Origin: Streptomyces rimosus subsp. rimosus
GTDB taxonomy: Bacteria; Actinomycetota; Actinomycetes; Streptomycetales; Streptomycetaceae
DNA length: 64,000 nt
NCBI RefSeq assembly: GCF_000720725.1
Contig: NZ_JOCQ01000024.1
Span: 34,502-98,501, forward strand
Direction: 5' to 3'
In this document: positions 40,198 through 49,145 of the stretch, one piece after another
How positions within the stretch are numbered: position 1 is the first letter of the stretch
Layout of the letters: each line of letters starts with the position of its first letter
Notes under the pieces: generated by a model
Told to the model about the DNA's origin: nothing
Databases searched by the model: none
Seen by the model: only the letters and a program-made list of their open reading frames with translations
Translations under genes and position numbers: made by a program

Positions 40198-41289
40198 ATG
40201 AAGGTCGAGCGGCTGGACGTCACCGCCTACACCGTCCCCACCGACGCGCCCGAAGCCGACGGCACACTCGCGTGGGACACCACCACCGTCATCGTCGTCG
40301 AGGCCCGCTCCGGCACGACCACCGGCCTCGGCTGGACCTACGCCGCCACCGACACCGGCTCGGTCGTCCGCGACCTGCTCACCCGGCCGGTCCTCGGCCG
40401 CAGCGCGCTGGACGTCCAGGGCGCGTACGAGGCCATGAGCCGGACGGTGCGCAACGCGGGCCGGCCCGGCCTGGTGGCCTGTGCGCTGTCCGCGGTGGAC
40501 ATCGCGCTGTGGGACCTCAAGGCGCGGCTGCTGGAGCTGCCGTTGCTGCACCTGATCGGCGCGGTGCGCGACGCGGTGCCGGTGTACGGGTCCGGTGGGT
40601 TCACCACGTACCACGACACCCATCTGGCGACCCAGTTGAACGGCTGGGTGCACGGCCAGGGCATCGAACGGGTCAAGATCAAGATCGGTGAGGAGTGGGG
40701 CCGGGCCGTCGAACGCGATCTGGCCCGCGTGCGGCACGCCCGTACGGCCATCGGTCCGCGCGCCGAGCTGTATGTGGACGCCAACGGCGCCTACACCCGC
40801 AAGCAGGCCGTACGGGTCGGGCAGGTCCTCGCCGACCAGGGGGTGGGCTGGTTCGAGGAGCCGGTGTCCTCGGACGACCTGGAGGGCCTGCGGGTGGTCC
40901 GGGACCTGGTGGTGTGCGATGTGGCGGCCGGTGAGTACGGCTACGACCTGCCGTACTTCGCCCGGATGGCGCCGGTCGTGGACTGCCTCCAGATCGACGC
41001 CACCCGCTGCGGCGGGCTGACGGTCTGGCTGCGCGCCGCGGCCCTCGCCGAGGCCCACGGGCTGGAGGTCTCCGCGCACTGCGCCCCGCACGTGCACGCC
41101 CACCCGGCCGCGTGCGTACCGAACTTCCGGCACATCGAGTGGTTCCACGACCATGTGCGCATCGAGTCGATGTTCTTCGACGGCGGTCTCGACCCGTCGG
41201 GCGGCACCGTGCGGCCGGGCGCGAACCGTCTCCCGGGCCACGGGCTCCAGTTCCGCCACGAGGAGGCCACTCCGTACCGGGTGCTGTGA
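40198..41289 (+). CDS. Enolase-superfamily (mandelate racemase/muconate lactonizing) enzyme
   Basis: A 363-residue barrel enzyme. The capping domain covers the first ~120 residues (MKVERLDVTAYTVPTDAPEADGT). The catalytic K-x-K is VKIKIGEEWG, metal ligands appear as LYVDANGAYT, WFEEPVSSDDLEG and VAAGEYGYD; the C-terminal acid/base segment is VSAHCAPHVHAH. It is close to the mandelate racemase/D-galactonate-dehydratase-like branch. The reaction (racemisation, dehydration or cycloisomerisation) cannot be told from sequence alone. AGGAG lies 12 nt before the start. It ends at a strong terminator. Confidence 0.87.
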   Translation: MKVERLDVTAYTVPTDAPEADGTLAWDTTTVIVVEARSGTTTGLGWTYAATDTGSVVRDLLTRPVLGRSALDVQGAYEAMSRTVRNAGRPGLVACALSAVDIALWDLKARLLELPLLHLIGAVRDAVPVYGSGGFTTYHDTHLATQLNGWVHGQGIERVKIKIGEEWGRAVERDLARVRHARTAIGPRAELYVDANGAYTRKQAVRVGQVLADQGVGWFEEPVSSDDLEGLRVVRDLVVCDVAAGEYGYDLPYFARMAPVVDCLQIDATRCGGLTVWLRAAALAEAHGLEVSAHCAPHVHAHPAACVPNFRHIEWFHDHVRIESMFFDGGLDPSGGTVRPGANRLPGHGLQFRHEEATPYRVL

Positions 41290-41378
41290 GGGGCGGGCGC
41301 GCGACCGGGCGCCGTGCGGAGCGGGCGCGCGCGGCGCGTCCGCCTCGCGGGACGGGCGGACGACGGGCGGACAGGGAA

Positions 41379-41409
41379 CCGGGCGCGGGACCCCACATCC
41401 CGCGCCCGG
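41379..41409. terminator. Strong bidirectional terminator hairpin
   Basis: CCGGGCGCGGGA-CCCCACA-TCCCGCGCCCGG, perfect 12-bp arms, in the convergent 243-bp gap (41290-41532) after the enolase-superfamily gene. The rest of the gap holds no gene. Confidence 0.75.
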
Positions 41410-41532
41410 ACTCTCCCCACCATCCCGTCTCCGGTGAACCCCATGTGCCCACCGGCCTGCTCCGCGGCCTTCTCCGTGGCCGCTCGGCCGGGCCCGGGTA
41501 CCAGGGGCCGTGCGCGGTCAAACATCCCCGGG

Positions 41533-41817
41533 TCAGGAGCCGGTGCGGGCGCGGGCGCCGGAACGGGTGCGGCCGGAGGCGACCCAGCGGCGTGGGTGGC
41601 GGCGCAGGTACTCGCCTTCCAGTTCCGCCATTCGTGCGTTGTGTGTGGCCAGCGCGTCGCTGGAGCCGTGCAGCAGCGTGTCGTGCCGGGTGCGGTGGAT
41701 GGTCTCCAGCTCGCGCAGCAGTTGCTGTTCGTCGAGACGTGCGGGCGGGACTCCCGGCGTGGCGGCCTGCGCCGGCGCGGGCCGCGGGACGTCCGTGGGC
41801 GTGTCGTGGGACGGCAT
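41533..41817 (-). CDS. DUF6158 family protein
   Basis: A 94-residue soluble protein. The conserved core is LDEQQLLRELETIHRTRHDT, LLHGSSDALATHNARMAELE and GEYLRRHPRR, a helical DUF6158 pattern found widely in Streptomyces. The first ~25 residues are Pro/Ala-rich. The start at 41817 follows GGAGGGAG. Role unknown; it is often found with stress-response genes. It converges with the enolase-superfamily gene and is divergent from the CBS-domain gene. Confidence 0.78.
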   Translation of the reverse strand: MPSHDTPTDVPRPAPAQAATPGVPPARLDEQQLLRELETIHRTRHDTLLHGSSDALATHNARMAELEGEYLRRHPRRWVASGRTRSGARARTGS

Positions 41818-42084
41818 CGGGGCTTCTCCCTCCGTGTCGGGTGCCTCCGTTCGGGTACCCGCCGGCTCAACCACCCGGACACGTCCGGCGGCAGGCCCGG
41901 CACGAGCCCCGGAGGCGGACATGGAACTCGGCTTCCTCACCCCACTCACTACCAGGACCGGCCCCGGCTGCGCGGGCCGTTCCGGCACCTCGGGCCATCC
42001 GGTCCGCCCGGTCGCCTCCTTCGATCGTACGAGCCCGGCCCCCGCCCGGCGCGGCGACGGGAACCCGAGAGAAGGCGATCTGCA

Positions 42085-42540
42085 ATGGCACAGTTCGTGA
42101 GGGACGTCATGACATCGGACGTCGCGGCGGTCCAGCCGGACGCCTCGCTCGTCGAGGCGGCGCAGCTGATGCGCGCGCAGGACATCGGCGACGTGCTGGT
42201 GACGCAGGACGGTGTGCTGCTGGGCGTGGTCACCGACCGCGACATCACGCTGCGGGCGGTGGCCGACGGCGTCGATCCGCTCGCCGTGTCCTGCCGCTCG
42301 GTGTGCACGCCCGAGCCGGTCTGCGTGCGCCCCGACGACCACATCAGCGAGGCGGTGACGCTGATGCGCACCAACGCGGTCCGGCGGCTGCCGGTGGTGG
42401 AGAACGGGACGCCGGTGGGGGTGGTCAGCATCGGCGACCTGGCCCGCGCGCAGGACCCGGACTCGGCGCTCGCGGACATCAGCCGGGCCGCTCCGGACAG
42501 CTGCCCGGACGGCGGCGCGAGGGGCCCCGGCCGCTTCTGA
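42085..42540 (+). CDS. CBS-domain-pair protein
   Basis: A 151-residue protein consisting of two CBS domains: VRDVMTSDVAAVQPDASLVEAAQLMRAQDIGDVLVTQDG with VLLGVVTDRDITLRAVADG, and VCVRPDDHISEAVTLMRTNAVRRLPVVENGTPVGVVSIGDLA. Such stand-alone Bateman modules bind adenosyl nucleotides such as AMP or ATP and sense energy state. It resembles hypoxia/stress-response CBS proteins. AGAGAAGG lies upstream of ATG 42085. A SigB-linked stress grouping with the neighbouring genes is plausible but inferred. Confidence 0.88.
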   Translation: MAQFVRDVMTSDVAAVQPDASLVEAAQLMRAQDIGDVLVTQDGVLLGVVTDRDITLRAVADGVDPLAVSCRSVCTPEPVCVRPDDHISEAVTLMRTNAVRRLPVVENGTPVGVVSIGDLARAQDPDSALADISRAAPDSCPDGGARGPGRF

Positions 42541-42641
42541 CGCCCCGGGCCGTACCGGAACGACGCACCCGTTCGACCGAATCGACCTGATAGGAGCCGG
42601 TTGCGGATGAAGCGGATGGAGCCGGGCACGTCGGCGTTACT

Positions 42642-42666
42642 GTCTGCGCCCCGCCCTTTGGGGTAC
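42642..42666 (+). promoter_or_regulatory. SigB-type promoter for the PAP2-DAG-kinase gene
   Basis: GTCT (42642-42645), 15-bp spacer, GGGTAC (42661-42666): matches the streptomycete SigB pattern GNNT-N14-16-GGGTAC. The ATG at 42676 begins 10 nt after the -10 element, suggesting a nearly leaderless transcript. Confidence 0.5.
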
Positions 42667-42675
42667 AGGTGGCGC

Positions 42676-44157
42676 ATGCGAAAGCTGCTGAGTACATGGG
42701 ACCGCCAGATCTTCGACAGCGTCGCGTCACGGCACTGGCCGGGCGCGCAGCGCGTGCTGCCACGGCTGACGCGCACCGCCGACCACGGCCTGCTGTGGAT
42801 GGGCATCGCGGCGGGCGCGGCCGTCCTGGGCGGGCGGCCGATGCGGCGGGCCGCGCTGCGCGGGGTGGCCTCGCTGGCGACGGCGTCGGCAACGGTCAAC
42901 ACCCTGGGCAAGCGCTCGGTCCGGCGCAACCGGCCGCTGCTGGACGCCGTGCCGGTCATACGGCAGCTGAGCCGCCAGCCGTTCACCACCTCCTTCCCGT
43001 CCGGCCACGCGGCCTCGGCGGCGGCGTTCGCCACCGGTGTCGCCTTCGAGAACAAATGGTGGGGGCTGGCCCTGGCGCCGGTCGCCGCCTCCGTCGCGTT
43101 CTCCCGCGTGTACACCGGCGTGCACTATCCGGGTGACGTACTGGCGGGCGCCGCGCTCGGGGTGGGCGCGGCGCTGGCCGTACGGGGGCTCGCGCCGACC
43201 CGGGCACAGCTGGCGCCCCCGGCGCGTCCGGCGGCCGACGCGCCCGCACTGCCGGCGGGCCGCGGGCTGTTCGTGGTGGCCAACCACGCGTCCGGGCAGC
43301 GCACCGGGCCGCGGCCCGACCGGGAGCAGGAGGTGCGCAGCGTGCTGCCGGAGGCCGAGGTGACGCTGTGCGGCGATCCGGAGTGCCCGCCGATGGACAA
43401 GGCGCTGGAGGAGGCCGCCGAGCAGGCCAGGAAGGCGGGCGGCGCGCTGGGTGTGCTGGGCGGGGACGGCACGGTCTGCGCCGCGGCGACGGTCGCCGTA
43501 CGGCACGGCGTGCCGCTGGCGGTGCTGCCCGGCGGCACCCGTAACCACTTCGCGTACGACCTGGGCATCGAAACCCTCGGGGACGCCGCCCGCGCGGTGA
43601 CGAGCGGCGAGGCGGTTGCGGTGGACCTGGCCGGTTTCCGTACCTCGCGGGGCGAGGACCCCACGCACTTCCTCAACACCTTTTCCATCGGCGCGTACCC
43701 GGAGCTGGTGCGGGTGCGCGAGGAGTGGGCGGGCCGGATCGGGGCCTGGCCGGCCGGGGTGCTGGCGGCCTGGAAGGTGCTGCGCACGGCCGACCCGGTG
43801 ACGGTGGAGATCAACGGCAAGCGGCGGGAGGTGTGGCTGCTGTTCGCGGGCAACTGCGCATACCGCGGGCTGGGCCTGGCGCCGGTGCGGCGGCACGACC
43901 TGGCGGACGGCGTACTGGACGTGCGGGTGGTGCACGGCGGGCGGCTGGCCCGTACGCGACTGCTGACCGCGGCCCTGACGGGCGCGCTGCGCCACTCCCC
44001 CGTGCTGAGCGAGTCCCGGATGCGCTCGGTACGGATCGGCGGGCTCGCGGAGGGCAGCGTGCTGGCGTACGACGGCGAAGTGGCGGACGCGCCGCGCGAG
44101 TTGACGATCTGCAAGGAGAACGAGGCGCTGACCGTCTACCGCCTGCTGCCCGAATAG
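42676..44157 (+). CDS. PAP2 phosphatase fused to diacylglycerol-kinase-like domain
   Basis: A 493-residue fusion. The PAP2 part (~1-175) has KRSVRRNRP, FTTSFPSGHAASAAAFA and SRVYTGVHYPGDVLAGA, the three acid-phosphatase motifs. A lipid-kinase catalytic domain (~200-490) follows: GLFVVANHASGQ, GVLGGDGTVCAAA, LPGGTRNHFAYDLGI. Together they could interconvert phosphatidate and diacylglycerol or act on a polyprenol carrier. A TTG/ATG at 42601/42607 with TAGGAG upstream is an alternative, 25-residue-longer start, but the SigB-type promoter at 42642-42666 favours 42676. Confidence 0.88.
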   Translation: MRKLLSTWDRQIFDSVASRHWPGAQRVLPRLTRTADHGLLWMGIAAGAAVLGGRPMRRAALRGVASLATASATVNTLGKRSVRRNRPLLDAVPVIRQLSRQPFTTSFPSGHAASAAAFATGVAFENKWWGLALAPVAASVAFSRVYTGVHYPGDVLAGAALGVGAALAVRGLAPTRAQLAPPARPAADAPALPAGRGLFVVANHASGQRTGPRPDREQEVRSVLPEAEVTLCGDPECPPMDKALEEAAEQARKAGGALGVLGGDGTVCAAATVAVRHGVPLAVLPGGTRNHFAYDLGIETLGDAARAVTSGEAVAVDLAGFRTSRGEDPTHFLNTFSIGAYPELVRVREEWAGRIGAWPAGVLAAWKVLRTADPVTVEINGKRREVWLLFAGNCAYRGLGLAPVRRHDLADGVLDVRVVHGGRLARTRLLTAALTGALRHSPVLSESRMRSVRIGGLAEGSVLAYDGEVADAPRELTICKENEALTVYRLLPE

Positions 44158-44238
44158 CGAGACGCCATTCTCATGATGCGGTCACCCGGCGTACGGTGAG
44201 GACGGCCACCGACCGGGAGCACGAAGGAGCCGTCCGCC

Positions 44239-45084
44239 ATGCCGCACGAGTCCGCCGTCCACACCCAGGAGCACCACGAGTCCGCCGTCTACACGCACGG
44301 CCACCACGAGTCCGTCCTGCGCTCGCACACCTGGCGCACCGCGGCCAACTCGGCCGCGTACCTGCTGGGCACGCTGCGGCCGCACATGGAGATCCTGGAC
44401 ATCGGGTGCGGCCCCGGCACCATCACGGCTGATCTGGCCGCGCTGGTGCCGGACGGCCGGGTGACCGGGCTGGAGCGGGCACCGGAGGTGCTGGAGCAGG
44501 CGCGGGCCACCGCCGAGGGACGCGGCCTGTCCAACGTCCGCTTCGTGACCGGCGATGTCCACGCACTGGACTTTCCGGCCGCCTCCTTCTGCGTCACCCA
44601 CGCCCACCAGGTCCTCCAGCACGTGGGTGACCCGGTCCGGGCGCTGCGCGAGATGCGGCGCGTGACGAAGCCGGGCGGCGTGGTGGCCGTACGGGACGCG
44701 GACTACGCGGCCATGACCTGGTACCCGGCGGTCCAGGGGCTGGACGGCTGGCTGGACCTCTACCACCGGGTGGCCCGCGCCAACGGCGGCGAGCCGGACG
44801 CGGGGCGGCGCCTGCGCGCCTGGGCGCGGGAGGCCGGCTTCGCCGACGACGCGATCACCTCGACCGCCTCCGCCTGGAGCTATGCGACACCGGAGGAACG
44901 CGCCTGGTGGAGCGGCCTGTGGGCGGACCGCACGGTCGCCTCCTCGTACGCCCGGCTGGCGGTGGACGGCGGCCACGCCACCGAGTACGAGCTGCGTCGG
45001 ATCGCCGACGCCTGGCGGGAGTGGGGCGCACGCGAGGACGCCTGGTTCGGGGTCCTGCACGGGGAGATCCTCTGCCGGGTGTGA
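44239..45084 (+). CDS. Class I SAM-dependent methyltransferase with N-terminal tandem repeat
   Basis: A 281-residue methyltransferase. The Rossmann core starts at ILDIGCGPGTITADLAALVPDGRVTGLERAPEVLEQA, with VRFVTGDVHALDFP and EMRRVTKPGGVVAVRDADY. Before it, residues 3-26 are two and a half copies of HESAV-x-T-x-x-HH, encoded by a 30-bp tandem DNA repeat. The core resembles ubiquinone/menaquinone-type or SAM methyltransferases of secondary metabolism. It follows the PAP2-DAG-kinase gene on the same strand. Substrate unknown. Confidence 0.82.
   Translation: MPHESAVHTQEHHESAVYTHGHHESVLRSHTWRTAANSAAYLLGTLRPHMEILDIGCGPGTITADLAALVPDGRVTGLERAPEVLEQARATAEGRGLSNVRFVTGDVHALDFPAASFCVTHAHQVLQHVGDPVRALREMRRVTKPGGVVAVRDADYAAMTWYPAVQGLDGWLDLYHRVARANGGEPDAGRRLRAWAREAGFADDAITSTASAWSYATPEERAWWSGLWADRTVASSYARLAVDGGHATEYELRRIADAWREWGAREDAWFGVLHGEILCRV
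44245..44316 (+). repeat. 30-bp in-frame tandem repeat
   Basis: Units at 44245-44274 and 44275-44304 and a 12-bp third start CACGAGTCCGCCGTC/CACGAGTCC, encoding HESAV repeats at the start of the methyltransferase. Confidence 0.7.
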
Positions 45085-45169
45085 ACCCCGGCCGGGGCCG
45101 TACGGCGGCCCGTGACCCGACCGCCACGGCCGCCGCGAACTCTGCCCGCGGCGCCGGTATGAAGGATCC

Positions 45170-46351
45170 ATGAGATCCACGCACGGGCGGGCCACTTCCG
45201 TCACTCTGAGCGCCCTGGCGGCGCTGACGCTCCTGGTGGCGGGCTGCGGCCCCGGGCGGCCCGCCGCCGGACGGCACGGCGCCGTCTCGGGGCAGCCCGC
45301 CAGGGCCGCGGACTCCGGCGGCTTCACCCTCCTCGCCACCGGCGACGTCCTCCCGCACGCCGAGATCATCGAGCAGGCCCGCAAGGACGCGCACGGCCGC
45401 GGCCACGACTTCCGGCCCATGCTCGCCGGGGTCCGTCCGCAGGTGTCCGGCGCCGACCTGGCGATCTGCCACATGGAGACGGTGTACGGCGCGGACGGCG
45501 GCCCCTTCACCGGCTACCCCGTGTTCCAGTCCCCGCCGCAGGTCGCCGCCGCCCTCAAGGCCACCGGCTACGACTCCTGCTCCACCGCCTCCAACCACAC
45601 CCTGGACGCGGGCGCCGACGGCGTGCGCCGCACGCTCGACGCCCTGGACGCCGCGGGCGTACGGCACGCCGGCTCGGCCCGTTCCGCCGCGGAGGCCGCC
45701 CGTCCCACCCTGCTCAAGGCCGGGCGGGCGACGGTCGCGCAGCTCGCGTACACCTACGGTACGAACAAAACCGCCGCACCCGAAGGACAGCCCTGGACGG
45801 TCAACCTCATCGACCGGGACAGGATCCTCGCCGACGCGCGGGCCGCCCGCCGGGCGGGCGCCGACGTGGTCGTGGTCAGCCTCCACTGGGGCACCGAATG
45901 GCAGCCGGAACCCGACAAGCAGCAGCGCAGCCTCGCCCGGTCCCTCACCGCCGCCCGCACCGGGGAGCGCCCCGGCATCGACCTGATCATCGGCACCCAC
46001 GCGCACGTCCCGCAGGCGTACGAGAAGGTCAACGGCGTCTGGGTCGTCTACGGGATGGGCGACCAGCTGGCGGGCTACATGTACAACACGCAGGGCGCGA
46101 TGGACCCCCGCGGCAACCAGAGCTCGATGGCCCGCTTCACCTTCGCCCCGCCCGAAGCGGCGGGCGGGCGCTGGAACGTCACCAAGGCGGAGTTCACCCC
46201 GCAGCTCACCGACGTGGACCGCGCGTTCCGCGTCGTCCCGCTGACGGCCGCCGCGCCCCCCGGCTCCGCCTACGCACGGGCCCGCGACGCCGTCCGCGAG
46301 GCGGTCCTGTCGCGGGGCGCCGCCGCCGACGGCCTGACGATGACCGGCTGA
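45170..46351 (+). CDS. CapA/PgsA-type poly-gamma-glutamate metallophosphatase-like lipoprotein
   Basis: A 393-residue secreted lipoprotein. Its N-terminal signal ends in a lipobox LLVAG-C (Cys at ~26). The metallophosphatase core follows: LLATGDVLPHAEIIEQA, ADLAICHMETV, DSCSTASNHTLDAGADGVRRT, VVVVSLHWGTEW and IIGTHAHVPQ. This matches the CapA family, implicated in polyglutamate capsule production or cell-surface phosphodiester cleavage, although no capB/capC genes adjoin. ATG 45170 has AAGGATCC upstream. Confidence 0.86.
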   Translation: MRSTHGRATSVTLSALAALTLLVAGCGPGRPAAGRHGAVSGQPARAADSGGFTLLATGDVLPHAEIIEQARKDAHGRGHDFRPMLAGVRPQVSGADLAICHMETVYGADGGPFTGYPVFQSPPQVAAALKATGYDSCSTASNHTLDAGADGVRRTLDALDAAGVRHAGSARSAAEAARPTLLKAGRATVAQLAYTYGTNKTAAPEGQPWTVNLIDRDRILADARAARRAGADVVVVSLHWGTEWQPEPDKQQRSLARSLTAARTGERPGIDLIIGTHAHVPQAYEKVNGVWVVYGMGDQLAGYMYNTQGAMDPRGNQSSMARFTFAPPEAAGGRWNVTKAEFTPQLTDVDRAFRVVPLTAAAPPGSAYARARDAVREAVLSRGAAADGLTMTG

Positions 46352-46443
46352 CCGGAGGCCCCGGACCGGGGCCGGGACCAGGAGCGGGGCCGAATCCCGC
46401 AACTGATCGCGTACGGCGCGGCGCCCCAACTACGCTTTCCCCC

Positions 46444-46794
46444 ATGGACATTCTGGGGACCTCGCTGCGCGTGTGCGTGACCGACCTCGACGCCGCGATC
46501 GGCGTGTACGAACGACTGACCGGCGCCGAGGCGATGCGCTTCCACCACGGTGGCGTCTCGGTCGCGGCCGTCGGCTGCTTCTTCCTGATGAGCGGTCCGG
46601 AGGCGCAGCTCTCGGTCCTCCGCAAGATCACCGCGACGCTCGCCGTCGCGGACGTGGACGAGGCGGTGGCCGACCTGACGGCGGTCGGCGCGCAGATCAT
46701 CGCGGGCCCGCTGCCGACGCCGATCGGGCGCAACGTCGTCGCCCGCCACCCGGACGGCTCGGTCTTCGAGTACGTGGACCGCAAGGCGGCCTGA
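46444..46794 (+). CDS. VOC (glyoxalase/bleomycin-resistance fold) protein
   Basis: A 116-residue vicinal-oxygen-chelate fold protein. Two paired beta-alpha-beta-beta-beta units: LRVCVTDLDAAIGVYERLTGAE and TLAVADVDEAVADLTAVGAQII, ending VARHPDGSVFEYVDRK. Function not predictable; VOC members bind metals and small molecules or act in resistance. Its stop overlaps a hairpin shared with the convergent dehydrogenase gene. Confidence 0.8.
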   Translation: MDILGTSLRVCVTDLDAAIGVYERLTGAEAMRFHHGGVSVAAVGCFFLMSGPEAQLSVLRKITATLAVADVDEAVADLTAVGAQIIAGPLPTPIGRNVVARHPDGSVFEYVDRKAA

Positions 46795-46826
46795 CGTCCG
46801 GGGGCGGCGCCGCGTTGGGCGTCAGG
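46790..46826. terminator. Hairpin spanning both convergent stops
   Basis: CCTGACG / CGTCAGG, 7-bp arms containing the stop codons of the VOC gene and of the dehydrogenase gene; its loop is GC-rich. Confidence 0.4.
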
Positions 46827-47745
46827 AGGCCTCCAGCACGATCTTCCCGCGCGTCCGGCCCTGTTGGCTGCGGCGGAACGCCTCGGCCGCCTCGGACAGC
46901 GGCAGCACCGTATCGACGTGCACGGTGAGCTTCCCGGCGCCGGCCAGGTCGCCCAGCGCCGCCAGGCCGTCCCGGTCCGGCCGCACCCACACCATGTGCC
47001 CGCCCTTCTGCTTCACCTCGCTGTCGGCGATGGAGGCGACGCGGGAGGTGTCCCGCAACAGTTCCTGCGAGACGTCGATGACGCCGTTGCCGACGAAGTC
47101 CACGGCCGCGTCCACCCCGTCGGGGGCCAGTTCCCGCACCCGGCCCGCCAGGCCGTCGCCGTACGTCACGGGCTCGGCGCCCAGGGAGCGCAGGAAGTCG
47201 TGGTTGCGCTCGCTGGCCGTACCGATGACGCGGGCGCCGCGGGCCGCCGCGATCTGCACGGCGAACGATCCGACGCCGCCCGACGCGGCGTGCACCAGCA
47301 CCGCCTCCCCCTTGGCCAGGCCGACCCGGTCCAGGGCCTGGAGGGCGGTGAGCCCGGCGAGCGGCAGCCCGCCGGCCTGCTGCCAGTCGAGGGCGGCGGG
47401 CCTGCGCGCCAGGGTCCGTACGGGCGCGGCGACCAGTTCGGCGAACGTGCCGTGCTGGACCTCGTCCTTGCGGACGTACCCGACGACTTCGTCACCGACG
47501 TCGAACTCGGTCGCGTCCTGGCCGACCGCCTCGACGACGCCGGCCACGTCCCAGCCGGGGATCAGCGGGAAGTGCACGTTCATGATCGGATCGAGGTACC
47601 CCGCCAGCACCTTCCAGTCCACCGGATTGACCCCGGCCGCCTTCACCCGCACCAGCACCGAGTCCGGCCCCACCTTGGGGTCGGGCCGGTCGGTCCAGAT
47701 GAGCCCGTCGGGGTCGCCGTAGCTGTGCGCGATGATCGCCTTCAT
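46822..47745 (-). CDS. Zinc-independent NADP-dependent oxidoreductase (quinone-oxidoreductase type)
   Basis: A 307-residue MDR-family reductase. The N-terminal substrate domain starts MKAIIAHSYGDPDGLIW and contains VLVRVKAAGVNPVDWKVLAG; nucleotide binding is LVHAASGGVGSFAVQIAAARGARVIGTAS. The GxGxxA motif is intact, while the zinc-ligand Cys/His set of classical alcohol dehydrogenases is absent. The family reduces quinones or alkenals. It precedes, on the same strand, no close partner, with the P450 gene 47 bp upstream. Confidence 0.86.
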   Translation of the reverse strand: MKAIIAHSYGDPDGLIWTDRPDPKVGPDSVLVRVKAAGVNPVDWKVLAGYLDPIMNVHFPLIPGWDVAGVVEAVGQDATEFDVGDEVVGYVRKDEVQHGTFAELVAAPVRTLARRPAALDWQQAGGLPLAGLTALQALDRVGLAKGEAVLVHAASGGVGSFAVQIAAARGARVIGTASERNHDFLRSLGAEPVTYGDGLAGRVRELAPDGVDAAVDFVGNGVIDVSQELLRDTSRVASIADSEVKQKGGHMVWVRPDRDGLAALGDLAGAGKLTVHVDTVLPLSEAAEAFRRSQQGRTRGKIVLEAS

Positions 47746-47792
47746 ACGTCCGAACGTACCTGATGGCCCCTCAGGAACCGTGGACCACCGGC

Positions 47793-49145
47793 TCACCGCG
47801 ACGTCACGGTCATGTGCAGGCTGCTGGGGCGCGGGTGGATGCCGTTCATCTCGCGTACGGTCGCGCCGGGCGCCGGGCGCAGCCGCCAGCGGGGCAGCAG
47901 CAGGACGGCGGCGGTGAGCAGCTGGGCCCGGGCGAAGTGTTCGCCGATACAGCGGTGGCGGCCCTCGCCGAAGGGGATGAAAGCCCCCTTCGGCAAGGGC
48001 GGTGTCCGCGGGAGCAGCCATCGGTCCGGGTCCAGGCGCAGCGGATCGGGGTAGCGGGCGGGGTCGCGCTGGATGCCGTGGGGGCTGTAGCCGATCTCGG
48101 TTCCGGCAGGCATTTCGACGGTGCCGAGGCGTACGGGCGCGGTGGTACGCCGCATCACCAGCAGCACACCGTGCATGCGCAGGACCTCCTGCACGGCCCG
48201 GCGGGTGTGGCCGAGGCGGTCGGGAGGGTCAGCGGCCGGCAGGTCGTCGCCGGCCAGGGCGCTGGTCTCGGCCACCACCCGCTCCTCCACCTCGGGGTGG
48301 CGGGCCAGTTCGTGGAAGAACCACGAGAGCGTCGCCGCGGTCGTCCCCACTCCGGCGACGAAGATGCTGAAGGCTTCGTCGTGGACCTGCCGGGGCGGCA
48401 TCGGCTCGCCGGTCGCGGGATCGCGGGCCGACAGGAGCGTGCTGATCAGATCCTCCTTCCCCGGATCGGCGATCCGACGGACGATGACGCCCGCGATGGT
48501 CCGGTGGATGGCGCGGCTGGTGGCCGCCACCCGCCGGTTGAAGGGCAGGGGGAAGCGTTCGAGGAAGGCGGGGCTCTGGTACTGGCGCACGAGATTGTCC
48601 AACAGGACGGGTGCGGCGCGGCACATGGCACGGGTGGTGGCCTCGTCGGCGCTGAGGCCGAAGAGGGCGTCGGTGGTGTTGCGGATGACCAGGTCGGTCA
48701 TGGCCTGCTGCACGTCGACCACCTGACCGTGCTGCCAGGAGTCGCCGAGGCGCAGGGTGTTGCGCCGCATCAGCGTGGCGTGGGCGGCGGTGCTGGTGCG
48801 CTGAAGGGCGGGCTGCATCAGCCGGCGCTGCCGGAGGTGGAAGGCGCCTTCGGAGCCCAGCAGGCCGTTGCCCACCAGTTTCCGCCCCCGTTCGAAGAGG
48901 ATGCCGCGGGCGACCTTGCGGGCCTCGGTGACGAGGATGGTGTGCACGTGCTCGGGCTCGTTGAGCATGTACATCGGCGTGCCGCCGAGCTGGATCCGCA
49001 CGATGTCGCCCAGCTCGCGTACCGCCTCCAGGAACGCGAAGGGCCGGTTGACCAGTGGCAGGGCATGGCCCAGCAGCGGCAGCCGCCCGGGCGGGCACGG
49101 CAGGTCGGAGAGTCGTCGCGGTGCGGGGGCGGTCTCGGGCTGCAT
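47793..49145 (-). CDS. Cytochrome P450, probably terpenoid oxidising
   Basis: A 450-residue P450. I-helix oxygen-binding segment IFVAGVGTTAATLSWFFHEL, ExxR helix VQEVLRMHG, and heme loop FGEGRHRCIGEHFARAQLL with the axial cysteine. PFAFLEAVRELGDIVRIQLGG and the ILFERGRKLVGNGLLGSEG segment resemble the CYP183-like (pentalenene-oxygenase-like) terpenoid P450s. The start at MQPETAP has GAGGAG upstream. It is divergent from a secreted protein and close to a terpene synthase and another P450, so the four likely belong together. Confidence 0.88.
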   Translation of the reverse strand: MQPETAPAPRRLSDLPCPPGRLPLLGHALPLVNRPFAFLEAVRELGDIVRIQLGGTPMYMLNEPEHVHTILVTEARKVARGILFERGRKLVGNGLLGSEGAFHLRQRRLMQPALQRTSTAAHATLMRRNTLRLGDSWQHGQVVDVQQAMTDLVIRNTTDALFGLSADEATTRAMCRAAPVLLDNLVRQYQSPAFLERFPLPFNRRVAATSRAIHRTIAGVIVRRIADPGKEDLISTLLSARDPATGEPMPPRQVHDEAFSIFVAGVGTTAATLSWFFHELARHPEVEERVVAETSALAGDDLPAADPPDRLGHTRRAVQEVLRMHGVLLVMRRTTAPVRLGTVEMPAGTEIGYSPHGIQRDPARYPDPLRLDPDRWLLPRTPPLPKGAFIPFGEGRHRCIGEHFARAQLLTAAVLLLPRWRLRPAPGATVREMNGIHPRPSSLHMTVTSR

